DNA of 64,000 nt from Leptobrachium leishanense (Eukaryota > Chordata > Amphibia > Anura > Megophryidae): assembly GCA_009667805.1 (NCBI GenBank), contig CM019066.1:5456001-5520000 (forward strand), given 5' to 3'. The notes under the pieces were generated by a model. That model had not been told where the DNA came from. It did not search any database and saw only the letters and a list, made by a program, of their open reading frames with translations. Made by a program: the position numbers and the translations under genes. Each line of letters starts with the position of its first letter. Position 1 is the first letter of the stretch. Positions 11,001 to 23,095 of the stretch are shown here, in pieces.

Positions 11001-11518
11001 AAACAGCTTGGATTCCTCTGCGCCCGTTTCCCTTCAGGTGAATGGTGCCATTGGGCGTCCGCAGAATGGGGCAATGGAGGGCACTTCCCCCCCTGGATCT
11101 ACAGGCTTAAATTATAGTTTATTCACTTCATTGCTGCAGTTCCTGGGCTCCACTAGGCTGCACGAGCGTCACATCCCCACTCCACCTCCTATCCACCACG
11201 TGCTCCCACTCATTTTGCAGGCTGGGAGAAGCAGGGCTGAAATGCAGGTGCAGCTGCTCCTATGGGCCACAGGCTGGAATGCTGGACACAAGAAAAAAAT
11301 GTGATTATTTTCAAATAAATACATTTTTATTAAGCTTGATGCCACGGTCTTTATTAATGAGAGGCCCCTGATCTGAGGTCTAGTTTGTCTGGGGAAGAGG
11401 GACACAAAATGATTATTAGTAATCTGGTGGGGGCCTGTGTTAAGCTCACAGAGCTTGCATGAGGTACAGGCCAGGCAATACAGGTGCTCTAGGTAGGGTC
11501 TTGCCTGGGCAGTGGGGA

Positions 11519-11760
11519 TGAGGACTCTGCTCCAGATCTTACAATCTAAGAGGAGAGAGGACCCTGCTCCAGAGCTTACAATCTAAGAGGAGAGAGGACC
11601 CTGCTCCAGAGCTTACAATCTAAGAGGAGAGAGGACCCTGTTCCAGAGCTTACAATCTAAGAAGAGAGGGGACCCTGCTCCAGAGTTTACAATCTAAAAG
11701 GAGAGGGGGCCCTGCTCCAGAGCTTACAATCTAAGAGGAGAGGGCGGACCCTTCTCCAGC
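11519..11760 (+). repeat. 37-bp tandem repeat, about six copies
   Basis: Unit of the form GAGGACCCTGCTCCAGAGCT followed by TACAATCTAAGAGGAGA. The copies near 11568 and 11605 are nearly identical and the outer copies are diverged. Region 11001-11518 before it shows no gene; 11761-12055 holds short GT-rich runs. Confidence 0.9.
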
Positions 11761-12058
11761 CCCCACACTTCGGGCTGGCTCACACACTCGCTGGCAGCAC
11801 TCCCCCTCCTGCTGTCTCATGGGGGCTGGTGTGTGTGTGTATATGTATGTTTGGAGTGGGGGGCCTGGTGTGTGTGCCAGTATCTGTGGGGGGTCATGGT
11901 TTGTGTATGCAGAGCTGGCTCTGTGTATACAGAGATGGCCTTAAAAAAACACTTTAGTGCCTTAATCATGGGTGTATGACTAGTGTGGTGCATTGAATAG
12001 CGTTAACAAACTAGAAAATGCAACACTCAGATCAGACACTTACACCTTTATTCTTTTA

Positions 12059-12483
12059 GGCTAGAGTCAGACTAACGCATTTTTTGCGTTGTCGGTGAAA
12101 AAGTGCGTTCGAACGAATGGACGCATTTTTTCACAGAATACGCGATAGCGGTCATACGATCCGAATTTTCATCCGTGATTTTGTACGGTTATCAATAAAA
12201 CACTTTTTGCGTCTGGACGTTATGTTGGCTGGACATTAGCAGCGTCTGACGTCTCCTAATCACGCACACACGCCGCTAGCGGATGCAGCGTACTCTGTAC
12301 GTCAGTACTAGCGGTTTGACGTTCTCGAAAAAATTCGTTCGTTTGCCACTTGCGTTGCGCAGCTGCACTTTTGTGCGGCCGTTCTTCGTATGCTGCCCGG
12401 CATTGGACATCATTTGCTGCTAGCACGGCCGTGATTTAGTGTGGCTAAACGCACGTTAATACTGCGTTAGTCTGACCTTAGCC
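12059..12483 (+). mobile_element. MITE A copy 4
   Basis: 425 bp; TTA at 12056-12058 and 12484-12486. Ends GGCTAGAGTCAGACTAACGC and GTCTGACCTTAGCC. Confidence 0.92.
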
Positions 12484-12594
12484 TTAGACTTGCATCATGT
12501 TTCGCAGCCTCTGTATTACTAAGCTTTATTTTATGACGGTCCCCTTCATGACCTTGTCAAAAGGGCAGAATATGGCTGCCATTAAAAATCCCCC

Positions 12595-14080
12595 CCCTTG
12601 GAAAAATCTCTGCGGACGCCCTTGATGGTGCCACCATTATTTCTACCTCTGAGGCTTGTTGCTTCAGGGGTCCTCTTGGACTTCAATCTATCCTTTACTC
12701 CTCACATTCAGTCTCTAACCAAATCTTGCTACTTCCACCTAAAAACATTGCACGTCTCCGTCCCTTTCTTAACCCAGACTCTACTGAAATGCTCGTTCAA
12801 GCTCTTATTATCTCCCGCCTTGACTATTGCAACCTCCTTCTCTCTGGCCTTAAGAGATCCCAGATTCTCCCTCTGCAGTCTGTAAAGAACGCCTCTGCCA
12901 GGCTCATCCAATGGTTGCATCTGTTACTACAGACTCCCCAAACCCTGTCTACAACTAGGGCTTTACCATTAACCCATCCATAAACCCAAAGTGGGAAGAG
13001 GAGAGCCTTATCCCATGTGTTCTCTAGCCACAACAAAAACACAACATTATTGTCATATAGTCCGTCTGTGTTTATCTACCAGATGTTCATATTAATACCA
13101 GACTCGGATACCATATACTCAGCTCTGTCGAACTGCCCTTATTCTTCCCATCAGATTGCCCCCTAATATTCACTCCTTTACACATTCCCTAAAACCCAGC
13201 TATTCTGAAAAGCCTACAATCAAATGATATACTGCAGAAATTCCATATCTACATCAACCTGCACCACTGGCCAAGCCCTTTCTCGTGTCTCCACATCCCC
13301 AATTCCCATATGGTTTATATGTTACCATATAGGTGCCATAGGGTCTATTCACAAAGCACCAAAATTGTGTGCAGTTTCAGTGCTTTGTGTTTCGCCGCAA
13401 TGCGGCACATTTCAGAGATAGCATGTCGCTGAAAATACGGTGAATTCACTATTTAGCGATTGGTCATCGTATTTTGCTGGAATTTGGAGTCGTCGAAGCA
13501 GTTATTGGATGTTGGCGAAAACTGCCGAATTGCAAAGATAGCCGCCAAATAGCACCAAACTGCAAAAAATGGAAGTCTCCTATTCTCTTAATAGGAGTAT
13601 AAATCAGTAAAATATGTCCAAATACTACTAAAAGTCTTGTCATTTAAACGGTCTGTTGCAAAATAGAAAAAGTCTTTTAAAAAATAAAAATGTCGTCAAA
13701 CTACAAAAAGCTTTTGCAAAAAAATGAAACCAAAAACAAATTTTGGTGCAATTTTTGTTCTGTGAATTTAAGACACAAGAGTCTTCTATGGGCAATTTCG
13801 GTGCCACCGAACACCGCCAAGTTGCAGTGAATTGCACCATATTTTGCTGTCAATTCACCAGTATTTGGCGAATTGACAGCTTAGTGTATAGACGATTTGG
13901 CTCGAAACCGTCCGGTGCAATTTGGAGGTTAGTGACTAACCTTTAATGTCGTAGATCCTATCGTATCATCTTTTTTTTGTGTTGTTCAAATGTAATGATG
14001 TATCAATGTATCCTCCCCTCGTCCAATTGCCTTGTACAGTGCTACAGATACTGCTGGCACTATATCAAGAATAATAATAC
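12595..14080 (+). pseudogene. L2-clade LINE, 3' part of reverse transcriptase ORF, broken
   Basis: Translations in alternating frames give VLLDFNLSFTPHIQSLTKS, then LVQALIISRLDYCNLLLSGL, then ASARLIQW: the order of the post-catalytic (thumb) part of the L2 reverse transcriptase. Frameshifts separate the pieces, so it is dead. A C-terminal remnant (FTHSLKPSYSEK) lies near 13170-13210. The 3' tail at about 14030-14078 (TTGTACAGTGCTACAGATAC, then CACTATATCAAGAATAATAA) is the usual L2 tail with a short A/T-rich repeat. The fragment is split by unrelated MITE-like sequence at about 13337-13950. Clade assignment is from remembered family motifs. Confidence 0.8.
13337..13950. mobile_element. MITE-like insertion within the L2 fragment
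   Basis: Begins GGTGCCATAGGGTCTATTCA and carries repeated CACCGAA/GGTGCAATT motifs like the P family, but a matching inverted end was not found; boundaries are approximate. Its open frames have no recognisable domain. Confidence 0.45.
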
Positions 14081-14727
14081 CACAATGTAGTGTTAAGTGG
14101 TACTGAAATGATTCAACCTGCAGTATTAGTGCTTTGCATGGAAAGCTTTAAAGTGAGTCACCGTAAAACCAATATAGTGGGAAAAGAATTAATGAATCGA
14201 ATATTCTAAAAGACAGCAACTGCTCTTGACTCCTTGTGGGAAAAAAAAAATATCATGCCAAACTACGGTGAGGCAATATTGCGTATTTATTCCAAAGAGT
14301 CTAATTTAACAGAGTAATCCAACTGTATAAATCATACATCAAAGAGAAGCTCTTGACAAAGCTGCGCTCAGACGCTAAATGCACAACAAGTGTTTTTAGT
14401 TTAACAGACTGCACTGTTTTGGATTCTCAGGTGAGCGTGACAGCATGAGAGTTAGTGATAGATTCCTTACTGTGTACTTATCTTCTCTTACATCCTACAT
14501 TCTACTGCATCTTATTGTGAGAGAGCGCGTGGCATGAACCGTGACAGCATCTGAATGTACGTACATGACATATGTGTGGGTGGGAGAACTCTTCTTTGCC
14601 TTACAGTTGATGTTAGGAACTTGAGATACAATCTCGTGATCGTGGACTATCTGTAACTTATTCCAATGTTTTGGCAAATGTAGCTGCTCAGTCACAATAA
14701 TAATTTTTATTTAGGAGCTGGTCTCAT
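14081..14727. other. Unique sequence, no gene
   Basis: AT-rich. Contains CTTGACAAAGCTGCGCTCAG followed by ACGCTAAATGC at 14352-14382, resembling the GAAACGCGTC block at 2726-2760. No repeat boundary found. Confidence 0.4.
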
Positions 14728-14888
14728 GTTGTTGTTGTTAGTTGCGAAGTCGTGTCTGACTAATCGCGTCCCCATGGACAAAGTTCCTCCAGGCCTTCCT
14801 GTCCTCTACCATCTTCAGGAGTCTATTTAAGCTCACGCCTACTGCTTCAGTGACTCCATCCAGCCACCTCATTCTCTGTCGTCCCCTT

Positions 14889-16404
14889 TAGGGATGAGCC
14901 GAACACCCCCGTGTTCGTTCCCATTCGAACTCGAACAATTTCAAAAGTTCGAGTTCGAACTCGAACCAACTCAATGCAAGTCAATGGGACTCAAAAGTTA
15001 GATTTTTAGAGTGCCCTCCAAGAGGGCATATATGCTAGATATTTGCCATAAAATGTGTATGGGGGTCCAGGTAGTGCCCTGGGGGACAGGAAACAAGGAC
15101 AAAAACTATAAAAAAAGTCGTTTTTAAAGGAACAGTGAGTTTTCCATAAAATAAGGGTTAAAAATAAAAATGAAAAATTCCTTCAAATATCGTGCCTAGG
15201 AGGTCCCCATAAACTGCCTGTGAAGTGGCGGATTTGTAGGATGTATAGAAACATCGCCATCAGAGACCCACACACGACACCTAGCCACCCTTAAGGGGTT
15301 AAAATGCACAGAGACTGGCTACTATCCTGTTAGAGGAGGGAATGTATTAGGCCCCGTTCACACTGTGCGATTTATCGCGTGGATTTTGCCACGACGTCGC
15401 AGCAAAATCCGCGCGACGTCGCACTGTGTAGCTTCTCCAATGCATTTCAATGGAGCTGTTCACATCTTGCCGCGCGACGTCACATGTCACATGTCGCGGT
15501 AGCATGTCGCTGGTACATGACCCTTTTTTGGAGACTTGCTATCTGTGATTTTGCGATTTGCATTGGTGGTGCTTTGCAAAAATCGCACAAAACCGCGATG
15601 TCGCGTGACATCATGCAACATTATCGCACTATGTCACGAATATGAAAATCACGCGGAAAATCACACGACTTTCAAATCGCACAGTGTGAACGGGGCTTTA
15701 TATGTATAAAGCAAGGTATATATGACAATGGATAGTCAGAGACTCTAGGGACTCAGCTTGTACGCTTTATGATAGACATTTCTAACACAATAATAATTGT
15801 ATGCTCACATAGGCCCTTCGGGAGAGGTACATGACATACAAATACTGGAATATTACGTTTAAATCTAAGGAGTGTGATAAAGATTTTATTAAGCCCTTGA
15901 TGACAAATGACGTAACATCTACATCATTAATGATTGGCTTTACAGAGCCCGGGTCTTTAAGGGGTTAAACAGCATATCAGAGAGGATCATATAGTAGAAA
16001 TTAACACTTCTTAGAATTCAAAACAAACAGTGTTTGTTCATACATTTGCAGGCCACACCCAGTCTGCAAGCAATGTATCAAATTCTAATTGCTAATTAGA
16101 AGCACATATTATTTCCAAACACTAATTAAACACCTGTTTACGCCGTTTGAGAGCACAGGTCATTTAGAGGTGAGAATCTTTGCACCTAGACGACATAATA
16201 TCCAATAAACCGTTGCTTATAATATTCTGCAGTAAAGAGTCTATTTCTAGATTTTGTATTTTTAAGCATTATTTATACTTTTTTCAAAAAAAATAATTTT
16301 CGAACTCAAACCGAATACGCCAAAAAGTTCGAAGTTTGCGAACTTTCGAACTGCCAATGTTCGAGTCGAACTCCGAACTGATCGAACCGAACAGCTCATC
16401 CCTA
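14889..16404. mobile_element. hAT-type element, TAGGGATGAGC family, complete ends
   Basis: Ends TAGGGATGAGCCGAACA and GAACAGCTCATCCCTA; perfect 8-bp duplication GTCCCCTT at 14881-14888 and 16405-16412, and removing the element rejoins the RTE reading frame. 1516 bp without transposase. Contains the shared internal module at about 16196-16262 and a nested MITE at 15350-15697. Subterminal AGAGTGCCCTCCAAGAGGGC (15008) recurs inverted at 33640-33660. Confidence 0.92.
15350..15697. mobile_element. MITE with GCCCCGTTCACACTGTGCG ends
   Basis: Inverted ends of at least 22 bp (left GCCCCGTTCACACTGTGCG, right CGCACAGTGTGAACGGGGC) flanked by TTA at 15347-15349 and 15698-15700. Interior has GTCGCGCGG-type motifs. 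No coding capacity. Nested inside the hAT element. Confidence 0.85.
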
Positions 16405-16690
16405 GTCCCCTTCTCCTTTTGCCCTCAATCTTTCCCAACATTAGGCTCTTCTCCAGTGAGTCCTTCCTTCTCATTAGGTGATCAAAATATATGAGTTTCA
16501 TCTTCAGGATCTGGCCTTCTAAAGAGCAGTCAGGGTTATTCTCCTCTAGGACTGACCGTTTTGATCACCTTGCAGTCCAAGGGACTCGCAGGAGTCATCT
16601 CCAATACCATAGTTCAAAGGCCTCAATTCTTTGGCGCTCAACCTTTCTTATGGTCCAACTTTCACAGCTGGTATCATAGTTGGCCTTTTA

Positions 16691-17061
16691 TCATTGCCTC
16701 TGTATACATATATATATACATTACAGCCTACAACATAGCTTAATATAGTAAAGCCTTTATCTCTGGAACAGCGATTAGCTGCTACCTATCTGCATGCCAC
16801 CCACCACGGGATTTGGCCGTGCTTTGTTCATCGAGCAACTAGATTACATGTTGAGCAACCCTTATCCAGAATGCTCAGAACCCTGGGCACTCTGGATTTC
16901 ACATTCTTTCAGATTTCAGAATCTGGGAGCGTCCGGTGTTTTAGAGGAATATTCACAATCTTACTGTATAAATAATTAAAAATTATTTTTCAAAAATCTA
17001 CTGGTTTCTGATATGGTTCCTGAGTGGATTTTTGGAAAATCACTCGGTAGTGAAGGGGTTA
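16691..17061. other. Unique sequence ending in a TTAA-target MITE terminus
   Basis: Short TA-rich microsatellite near 16705-16722. From about 16985 the sequence AATCTACTGGTTTCTGATAT ... GTAGTGAAGGGGTTAA is the right terminus of the same TTAA family seen at 5086-5150. No gene. Confidence 0.5.
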
Positions 17062-17069
17062 AGTAAGGG

Positions 17070-19017
17070 CACTGGCGTCGCTACGTGGGAGTGGGGGGTG
17101 CGGCCCGCACCAGGTGACACCCGCCCTTAGGGTGGCACCGTCACCCTAAGGGCAGGTGTCTCACCCTCCGCCGCGTGTTCGCTCCCTGCGAGCGTCCGAA
17201 GCATGCAGCTTCGGCGCTCGCCTGGCGGAAACACGTCACCAGCCAATCGCGGCTGGTCACGTGGCTCCCCCAGGCAAGCGCACAAGCTGCATGCCGCCAG
17301 ACGATCAGAGGGAGCGAACACGCGGCCAGGAGGTGAGCGGGGCCATTATCCATGAGGTGGGGCATATCCATGAGGTGGGGCATATCCATGAGCTGCTGGG
17401 GCAAATCCATGAGCTGGGGCACTATATCCATGAGCTGGGGCACTATATCCATGAGCTGGGGCATATCTATGAGCTGGGGCATATCCATGAGCTTCTGGGG
17501 CAAATCCATGTGCTGGGGCAAATCCATGAGCTGGGGCATATCCATGAGCTGCTGGGGCAAATCCATGAGCTGGGGCATATCCATGAGCTGCTGGGGCAGT
17601 ATCCATGAGCTGGGGCATATCCATGAGCTGGGGAATAATCCATGAGCTGGGGCCATTATCCATGAGCTGGGGCCATTATCCATGAGCTGTTGGGGCATTA
17701 TCCATGAGCTGGGGGCAATATCCATGAGCTGGGGCATATCCATGAGCTGGGGTCATTATCCATGAGCTGTTGGGGCATATCCATGAGCTGGGGCATTATC
17801 CATGAGCTGGGGGCAATATCCATGAGCTGGGGCAATATCCATGAGCTGGGGCAAACCCATGAGCTGCTGGGGCAAATCCATGAGCTGCTGGGGCAAATCC
17901 ATGAGCTGGGGCATATCCATGAGCTGGGGCATATCCATGAGCTGCTGGGGCAAATCCATGAGCTGGGGAATATCCATGAGCTGCTGGGGCAAATCCATGA
18001 GCTGGGGCAGTATCCATGAGCTGGGGCAGTATATCCATGAGCTGCTGGGGCAGTATCCATGTGCTGGGGCAATATCTATGAGCTGGGGCATTATCCATGA
18101 GCTGGGGCATTATCCATAAGCTGGGGCAATATCAATGAGAGGAGCTGGGGCAAAATAAATGAGAGGAGCTGGGGCATTATCCATGAGAGGAGCTGGGGCA
18201 GTATATCCATGAGAGGAGCTGGGGCAGTATATCCATGAGAGAAGCTGGGGCAGTATATCCATGAGAGGAGCTGGGGCAAAATCCTTGTGAGGAGCTGGGG
18301 CAAAATCCTTGAGAGGTGGTGGGGCAAAATCCTTGAGAGGTGGTGGGGCAAAATCCTTGAGAGGAGCTGGGGCAATATCCATGAGAGCTGCTGGGGCAAT
18401 ATCCATGAGAGCTGCTGGGGCATATCCATGTGTGCTGGGGGCAGTATCCATGTGTGCTTGGGGCAGTATCCATGTGTGTTGGGGGCATCTCCATGAGAGC
18501 TGGGGCAATATCCATGTGTGAGCTGGTCTGGGGCAATATATCCATGTGTGAGCTGAGGTGCAATATATATCCATATGTGAGCTGAGGCGCAATATATGCA
18601 TATGTGAGCTGAGGCGCAATATATCCATATGTGAGCTGGGGCAATATATATCCATGGGTGAGCTGCTGGGGGCAATATATAATTGTGAACTGGGGCAATA
18701 TATCCATATGTGAGCTGGGGGCAATATATATCCATGGATGAGCTGCTGGGGGCAATATATATCCATGTGTGCTTTCACTGCCTTCGAACAGGCATCGTAC
18801 TTGCTGGCAGTTGGCAAAAAGTTGTGTGAGCATATGAGAGAGCTCCACAGCAATAAACCTCACAGTAATGTGCGCTGTGTGTATGAGCATTCAGTGTTAT
18901 ATGGGAGTACTGATTTAGGAGTAAGAGTGGTTAAAAAAAAATTCCGGAAAACTCGGGGGGGGGGGGTGACACCATAAGTTACCGCACCGGGTGACACCAA
19001 CCCTAGTGACGCCACTG
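17070..19017. mobile_element. hAT-type element (CACTGGCGTC ends) carrying a minisatellite
   Basis: Ends CACTGGCGTCGCTA and TAGTGACGCCACTG are near-perfect inverted repeats; the perfect 8-bp duplication AGTAAGGG lies at 17062-17069 and 19018-19025. Subterminal GGTGACACCCGCCC and GGGTGACACC are also inverted. Most of the 1948 bp is the tandem array 17345-18770; 18771-18830 matches the P-family interior at 38410-38520 (CTTCGAACAGGCA...TACTTGCTGGCAGTT). No transposase. Confidence 0.95.
17345..18770. repeat. 18/21-bp minisatellite (CATGAGCTGGGG unit) with graded divergence
   Basis: Units such as CATATCCATGAGCTGGGG (18 bp) and CAAATCCATGAGCTGCTGGG plus G (21 bp) alternate. From about 18125 the units become longer, with AGAGGAGCTGGGGCAAAAT, then CATGTGTG and TGAGCTGAGGCGCAATATAT. 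Because most periods are multiples of three, long frames rich in HIHELG, MDMPQLMD or HGYAPAHG appear on both strands; these are not genes. Confidence 0.95.
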
Positions 19018-19025
19018 AGTAAGGG

Positions 19026-19297
19026 TATATTTGATTTTTATAGGACTATGCTCTCCGTGCTGTGTGGTATTAACTATTATACTTTTTCTTGTAATAGGTG
19101 ATTGGTTTTTTATATTATTTAAATACAGAGTGTAGAGCTTAAATGCATTTTGTATATATTTTTTAATCATATATTTGGTACTATATCTCTTAGAATAGGG
19201 GTTAAGCCTGTATGAAGAACCCACCTCCCCCACAACTTGACTATTCTTAGCTGATTGTGTTTTTGTTTTGGTGTTAGTTTTAGGGTAAGGGTTACTC
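19026..19297. other. AT-rich sequence, no gene
   Basis: No repeat end recognised before MITE A copy 5. Confidence 0.4.
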
Positions 19298-19300
19298 TTA

Positions 19301-19726
19301 GGCTAGGGTCAAACGAACGCATTATTCGCAGCGACCGTCAAAAAGTGCGTCGAAACGCATTGCTGTATTTTTTCACGGAATGCGCGAAAACGGTCATACG
19401 ATGCGCATTTTCGTGCGTGATATTTTACGGATTGTCAATAAAACACTTTTTGCGTCTGGATGTTATGTTGGCCGGACATGAGCAGTGTCTGACGTCTCCT
19501 AATCACGCACACACGTTGCTAGCGGACGCAGCGCACTCTGTACGTCAGTACTAGCGGTTCTGCGTTCTCGAAAAAATGCATTCATTTTCCGCTTGCGTTG
19601 CGCGGCCGGACTTTCGTGCGGCCTTACTTCGTATATTGGCCATCATTGCGCGTCATTTGCTGCTACTGCGGCCGTGATTAAGTGCGCCTAAACGCACGCT
19701 AAAAATGCGCTAGTCTGACCCCAGCC
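19301..19726 (+). mobile_element. MITE A copy 5
   Basis: 426 bp; left TTA (19298-19300), right TAA (19727-19729), so one flank has changed or the site was palindromic. Ends GGCTAGGGTCAAACGAACGC and GTCTGACCCCAGCC. Confidence 0.9.
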
Positions 19727-20015
19727 TAAGGCTTAACTTTCTTTCCGAGTAGCAGAGACTCTGTGACCTAAAAATGGTTATTGTTAGGGGCTAGGGTTAG
19801 GGATAACAAGCATAACAAACACAAGTAGTTACCCTAACCCCAGCATCAATTTTCCACCTAACTGGCATCAATAAAATGATAGTAAGGCGTGTTTTTTTTA
19901 GGCATATATAACTTTCCCCCCTGGCATCCTAATGTTAGGACTACACTTTTTGGATGTGCCTTACGGGGTCCAAGGTGAAAAGCATAAAAATTAACTGTAT
20001 ATCTTTGAACACTTG

Positions 20016-20907
20016 CAGAGTTATTCAAAGAGAATCGAAAAGTCACTGCACGTTCGGTGACTTTTCGTTCTCCTCAATTCGGTGCGGTTTGGCGATCCCA
20101 TTTCGGCGACCCTGCGGTGTATTCAGCAAGCACCACAGGGCCGTTGTAGTGCAGGGAAAAGCTGCCAAAATCCTGTCGAACACTCACCGCATAAGCCGGC
20201 GAATGCAAACCGAAAACACGCAAAAACATCTGGATTAACCACGCCGAAAACGCCAGAGAAACCCGAGCAGGAGCCTATCACAGCGCAGAGCAGCCGCCGG
20301 ACAAAGCCGACACCGCAGACGAATGGAGCGAGAACAAAAACCAGTTAGAAAATTGAAATGCTGTTTGCAAAGAAACTACTGAGTGAAAATGTCTGAAATT
20401 TACATATGAGGTCCAATGAATGATAATAAAAAGGGCTGTTACAGAAAAAAAAGTAAAAACGATTTTAATTTTTTTTTAAAAAAAAATCGGCAAAATTGTT
20501 TTGGCAAAAAAATCCCGAAAAATGATTAAAATATTCAAAAAAATCTATAAATAAAGAGACTTTGTACTGCAGAATATTATAATGAACGGTTTATTAGATA
20601 TTGAATTAAAATGGAAATATTTTTAACATTGAAGCCTATGGGATTCGCCTGAATAAATCTGCCGCATGAAGCCACCGAATGGCAGGGCATTTCGGAAACT
20701 TTTCACTGCTGTTTTTGTTCTCTGAAAAGACGAAGCTATGGGGATTTCACTGCCCTTGAACAGGCACCGTATGTGCAGGCAATTCGCCAACATTTGGCGA
20801 ACTGCCTGCTCTCTGGATAGCCGAATGGCCAAGAAAGGTAACCAAACGTTGATTTTCACCGTTCGGTTACCTTTCGGCAGCCATTCGGATCTCTTTGAAT
20901 AATCCTG
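20016..20907. mobile_element. MITE P copy 2
   Basis: Ends CAGAGTTATTCAAAGAGAAT and ATCTCTTTGAATAATCCTG; 3-bp duplication TTG at 20013-20015 and 20908-20910. Contains the shared module (20545-20650, reversed) and the block CTGTTTGCAAAGAAACTACT. Confidence 0.88.
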
Positions 20908-20910
20908 TTG

Positions 20911-22110
20911 GTTATTGCAAGGAGTTTGTGTTATGCCACTCATTTGTTACGGTTATATATTTTTAAATGTTTAAGTGGCGTCTTAAAACAGCCGGAACAA
21001 GAGATCTTGATTAATGAATATTTCAATGGTGCAAATCTTGATGGAACATGCTGCAAAGTTCCAGATATTCACACGTATCTATTCATGTGAAATCATTGAG
21101 GATCAAGATACTCTGTATATCAAGCTATATATTGATCGCTTAGTCTATCTAGAGACATAGAACATGCATGCTCCGAGCTCTCCTTCTGTAACAGATCTGA
21201 CATACTGAGGAGGGTCAGGAGGTAAGGAGCACGTCCCTCATCATCCTCCACGCAGGGTTTATTGAGGGACAGAGCCAGGGGAATGTAAAAATCTATCCAT
21301 CATTGGATTATACCATACTGCAAATATATAATTATAGGCTTTCGACTGTTGCTTTTTTGTCATTTTAATGCTTTTTTAGCTCAACCCTAATCAATACATG
21401 TATTTGGCAGCAGAAAATTGTTAGTTTTGAGGAATCAAGCCTAGCAAAGCATTTCATGGAAGTGTTAAAGGATCACAGACCAATGACAGTATTATATCCT
21501 AGAAAAAAAAGTGTGTTCTTTTATTTTAACGAGTTCCATATTTCATTTGTTTCTACATTTTGATTTCCTAACATTCCGTGATTTTTTTTTTTTTTCGAGA
21601 TGCGTAATTCAAAAGAAAAATTTCATCGGTGATATTTCAGGATGACTTTTCAAGGCAAGTACAGTAATTAAACACGCTTCCTGGATTTCAGATCCAAGAG
21701 ACACTTTCCTGTCAACCTTTATCACTTTCTATTCTTGGAGATGTAAAATTAAAAAAAAATATTCTAAAACACAGACATTTCTTTCAATCTCATCTAATGA
21801 GTGAGAACAAATTGTCTGCATTCCTCCGTTTGTGCTGTTGATGCATTTTCTTTTATTATTTTTCTTCAAATCATCTCTTAATTGAGGAGGGCGAACTACC
21901 ACCCACTGAGATACAAGAATAACTAATATCAAACGAGGACTCTGGCGCTGCAGATACATCGCTGTGATCATCACGGCTACATGTGGTAGAATTATATATG
22001 ATCATTCTCATATGACGAGAAAATGATTAGGTGGTATCGTTATGCACTCATTGTTCATTTAATAAGGACTAACACATTTAAGTTGTACTTGACTGCAGGT
22101 GGCACAAGTA
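20911..22110. other. 1.2 kb AT-rich unique sequence, no gene
   Basis: No recognised transposon ends. The longest open frames are about 60-80 codons without domains. Confidence 0.45.
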
Positions 22111-22212
22111 TACAGTGGCAAGAAAAAGTATATGAACCCTCTGGAATTAATTGAGTTGGTTCCATGAATTGGTCATAAACGTCATCAAAGCCACAAGTAT
22201 AAACGCACAATG

Positions 22213-22941
22213 GGCCCTATTACATTCTTCACGCAAACGTTAACGCGTGCGCAAATACGCATTAACGCAAGGGGCAAAACCCTTTGCGCTCAACGTCGTA
22301 TTACAATCTCAGCGCAACAAACGCACGTATACGTCTACCGCGGGTGAACCTGCGCGAACGCTGCGTGAGCTTACTGTACTATACTTAACAATGTGAGCGC
22401 AAATGCGGTTGTGCGCTGGTACGCGGATGGTATTACAATCTATGCGCAGTTTGTAACGCACAGCCTTTGCGCGCATAATTTTAGCAACTCCTAAAAGCTG
22501 GTGTTAATGGCACATTCTATCAACCTGGCCGAAACCAAATACACCAGCCCAAAAAAAAATACACCGCAAAGTATAGTTACACATTCTACACATACCAAAC
22601 CAATAAAATGGAGAAGTTGTGCGTGTTATTGTTTTATTGATGCAGCATATATGCGCAGATTGATTTTGACAGGCGCAAAAACTTAACGTGAGACAATTAA
22701 GGTTTTTAATTGTGATTGGCTGAATCACGTGAAAAAAACAGCCCGCACACTGATATCTGCGCGCAACGTTACTGCGCAAGCGTTTTTGCGTGTCTGTTTT
22801 ACATGCGTTATTTTTTGACAGATGAAAAAAATGCGTGAGGATTGTAATACCAGCGTTGATTTACGCGCGTTAGCGTTTGACGCTTCGCGCAAAAATTCAT
22901 GTGTTTACCTTGCATTTTTGCGTGAATATTGTAATAGGGCC
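22213..22941. mobile_element. MITE Q copy 1 (GGCCCTATTACA ends)
   Basis: Ends GGCCCTATTACATTCTTCAC and GTGAATATTGTAATAGGGCC; flanking repeat CACAATG (7 bp) at 22206-22212 and 22942-22948. Interior dense in GCGCAAA/TTTGCGC. The 7-bp flank may be a longer duplication with one lost base; superfamily unresolved. Confidence 0.87.
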
Positions 22942-23095
22942 CACAATGTGCTTACACTAACAGCACACAATTGTAATCTTTCATGTCTTTATTAAACACA
23001 TCCGATTAAACCTTCACAGTGCTGTGAAAAAAGTAAGGGAACATTTGGATTTAATAGATAGTGGATCATCTTTTGGCAGCAATAACTCCAACCAA

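Larger units (their letters stand above)
14728..16690 (-). pseudogene. RTE-clade LINE, C-terminal end of ORF2, split by a hAT element
   Basis: Reverse-strand translation across the two pieces (16690-16405 and 14888-14728) reads RKVERQRIEAFELWYW, LEGQILKMKLIYFDHLMRR, KDSLEKSLMLGKIEGKRRRG, RMRWLDGVTEAVGVSLNRL and MVEDRKAWRNFVHGDAIS. This is the conserved C-terminal tail of RTE (BovB-type) reverse transcriptase proteins. It ends in a short GTT/AAC repeat at 14728-14742, as RTE elements do. 5' truncated and frame-shifted, so inactive. The interruption at 14889-16404 is a clean insertion. Confidence 0.85.

Noticed and set aside
18110..18890. Long frames rich in Pro, His, Ile and Tyr as secreted repeat proteins
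   Set aside because: Overlapping frames on both strands come from the 18/21-bp minisatellite.
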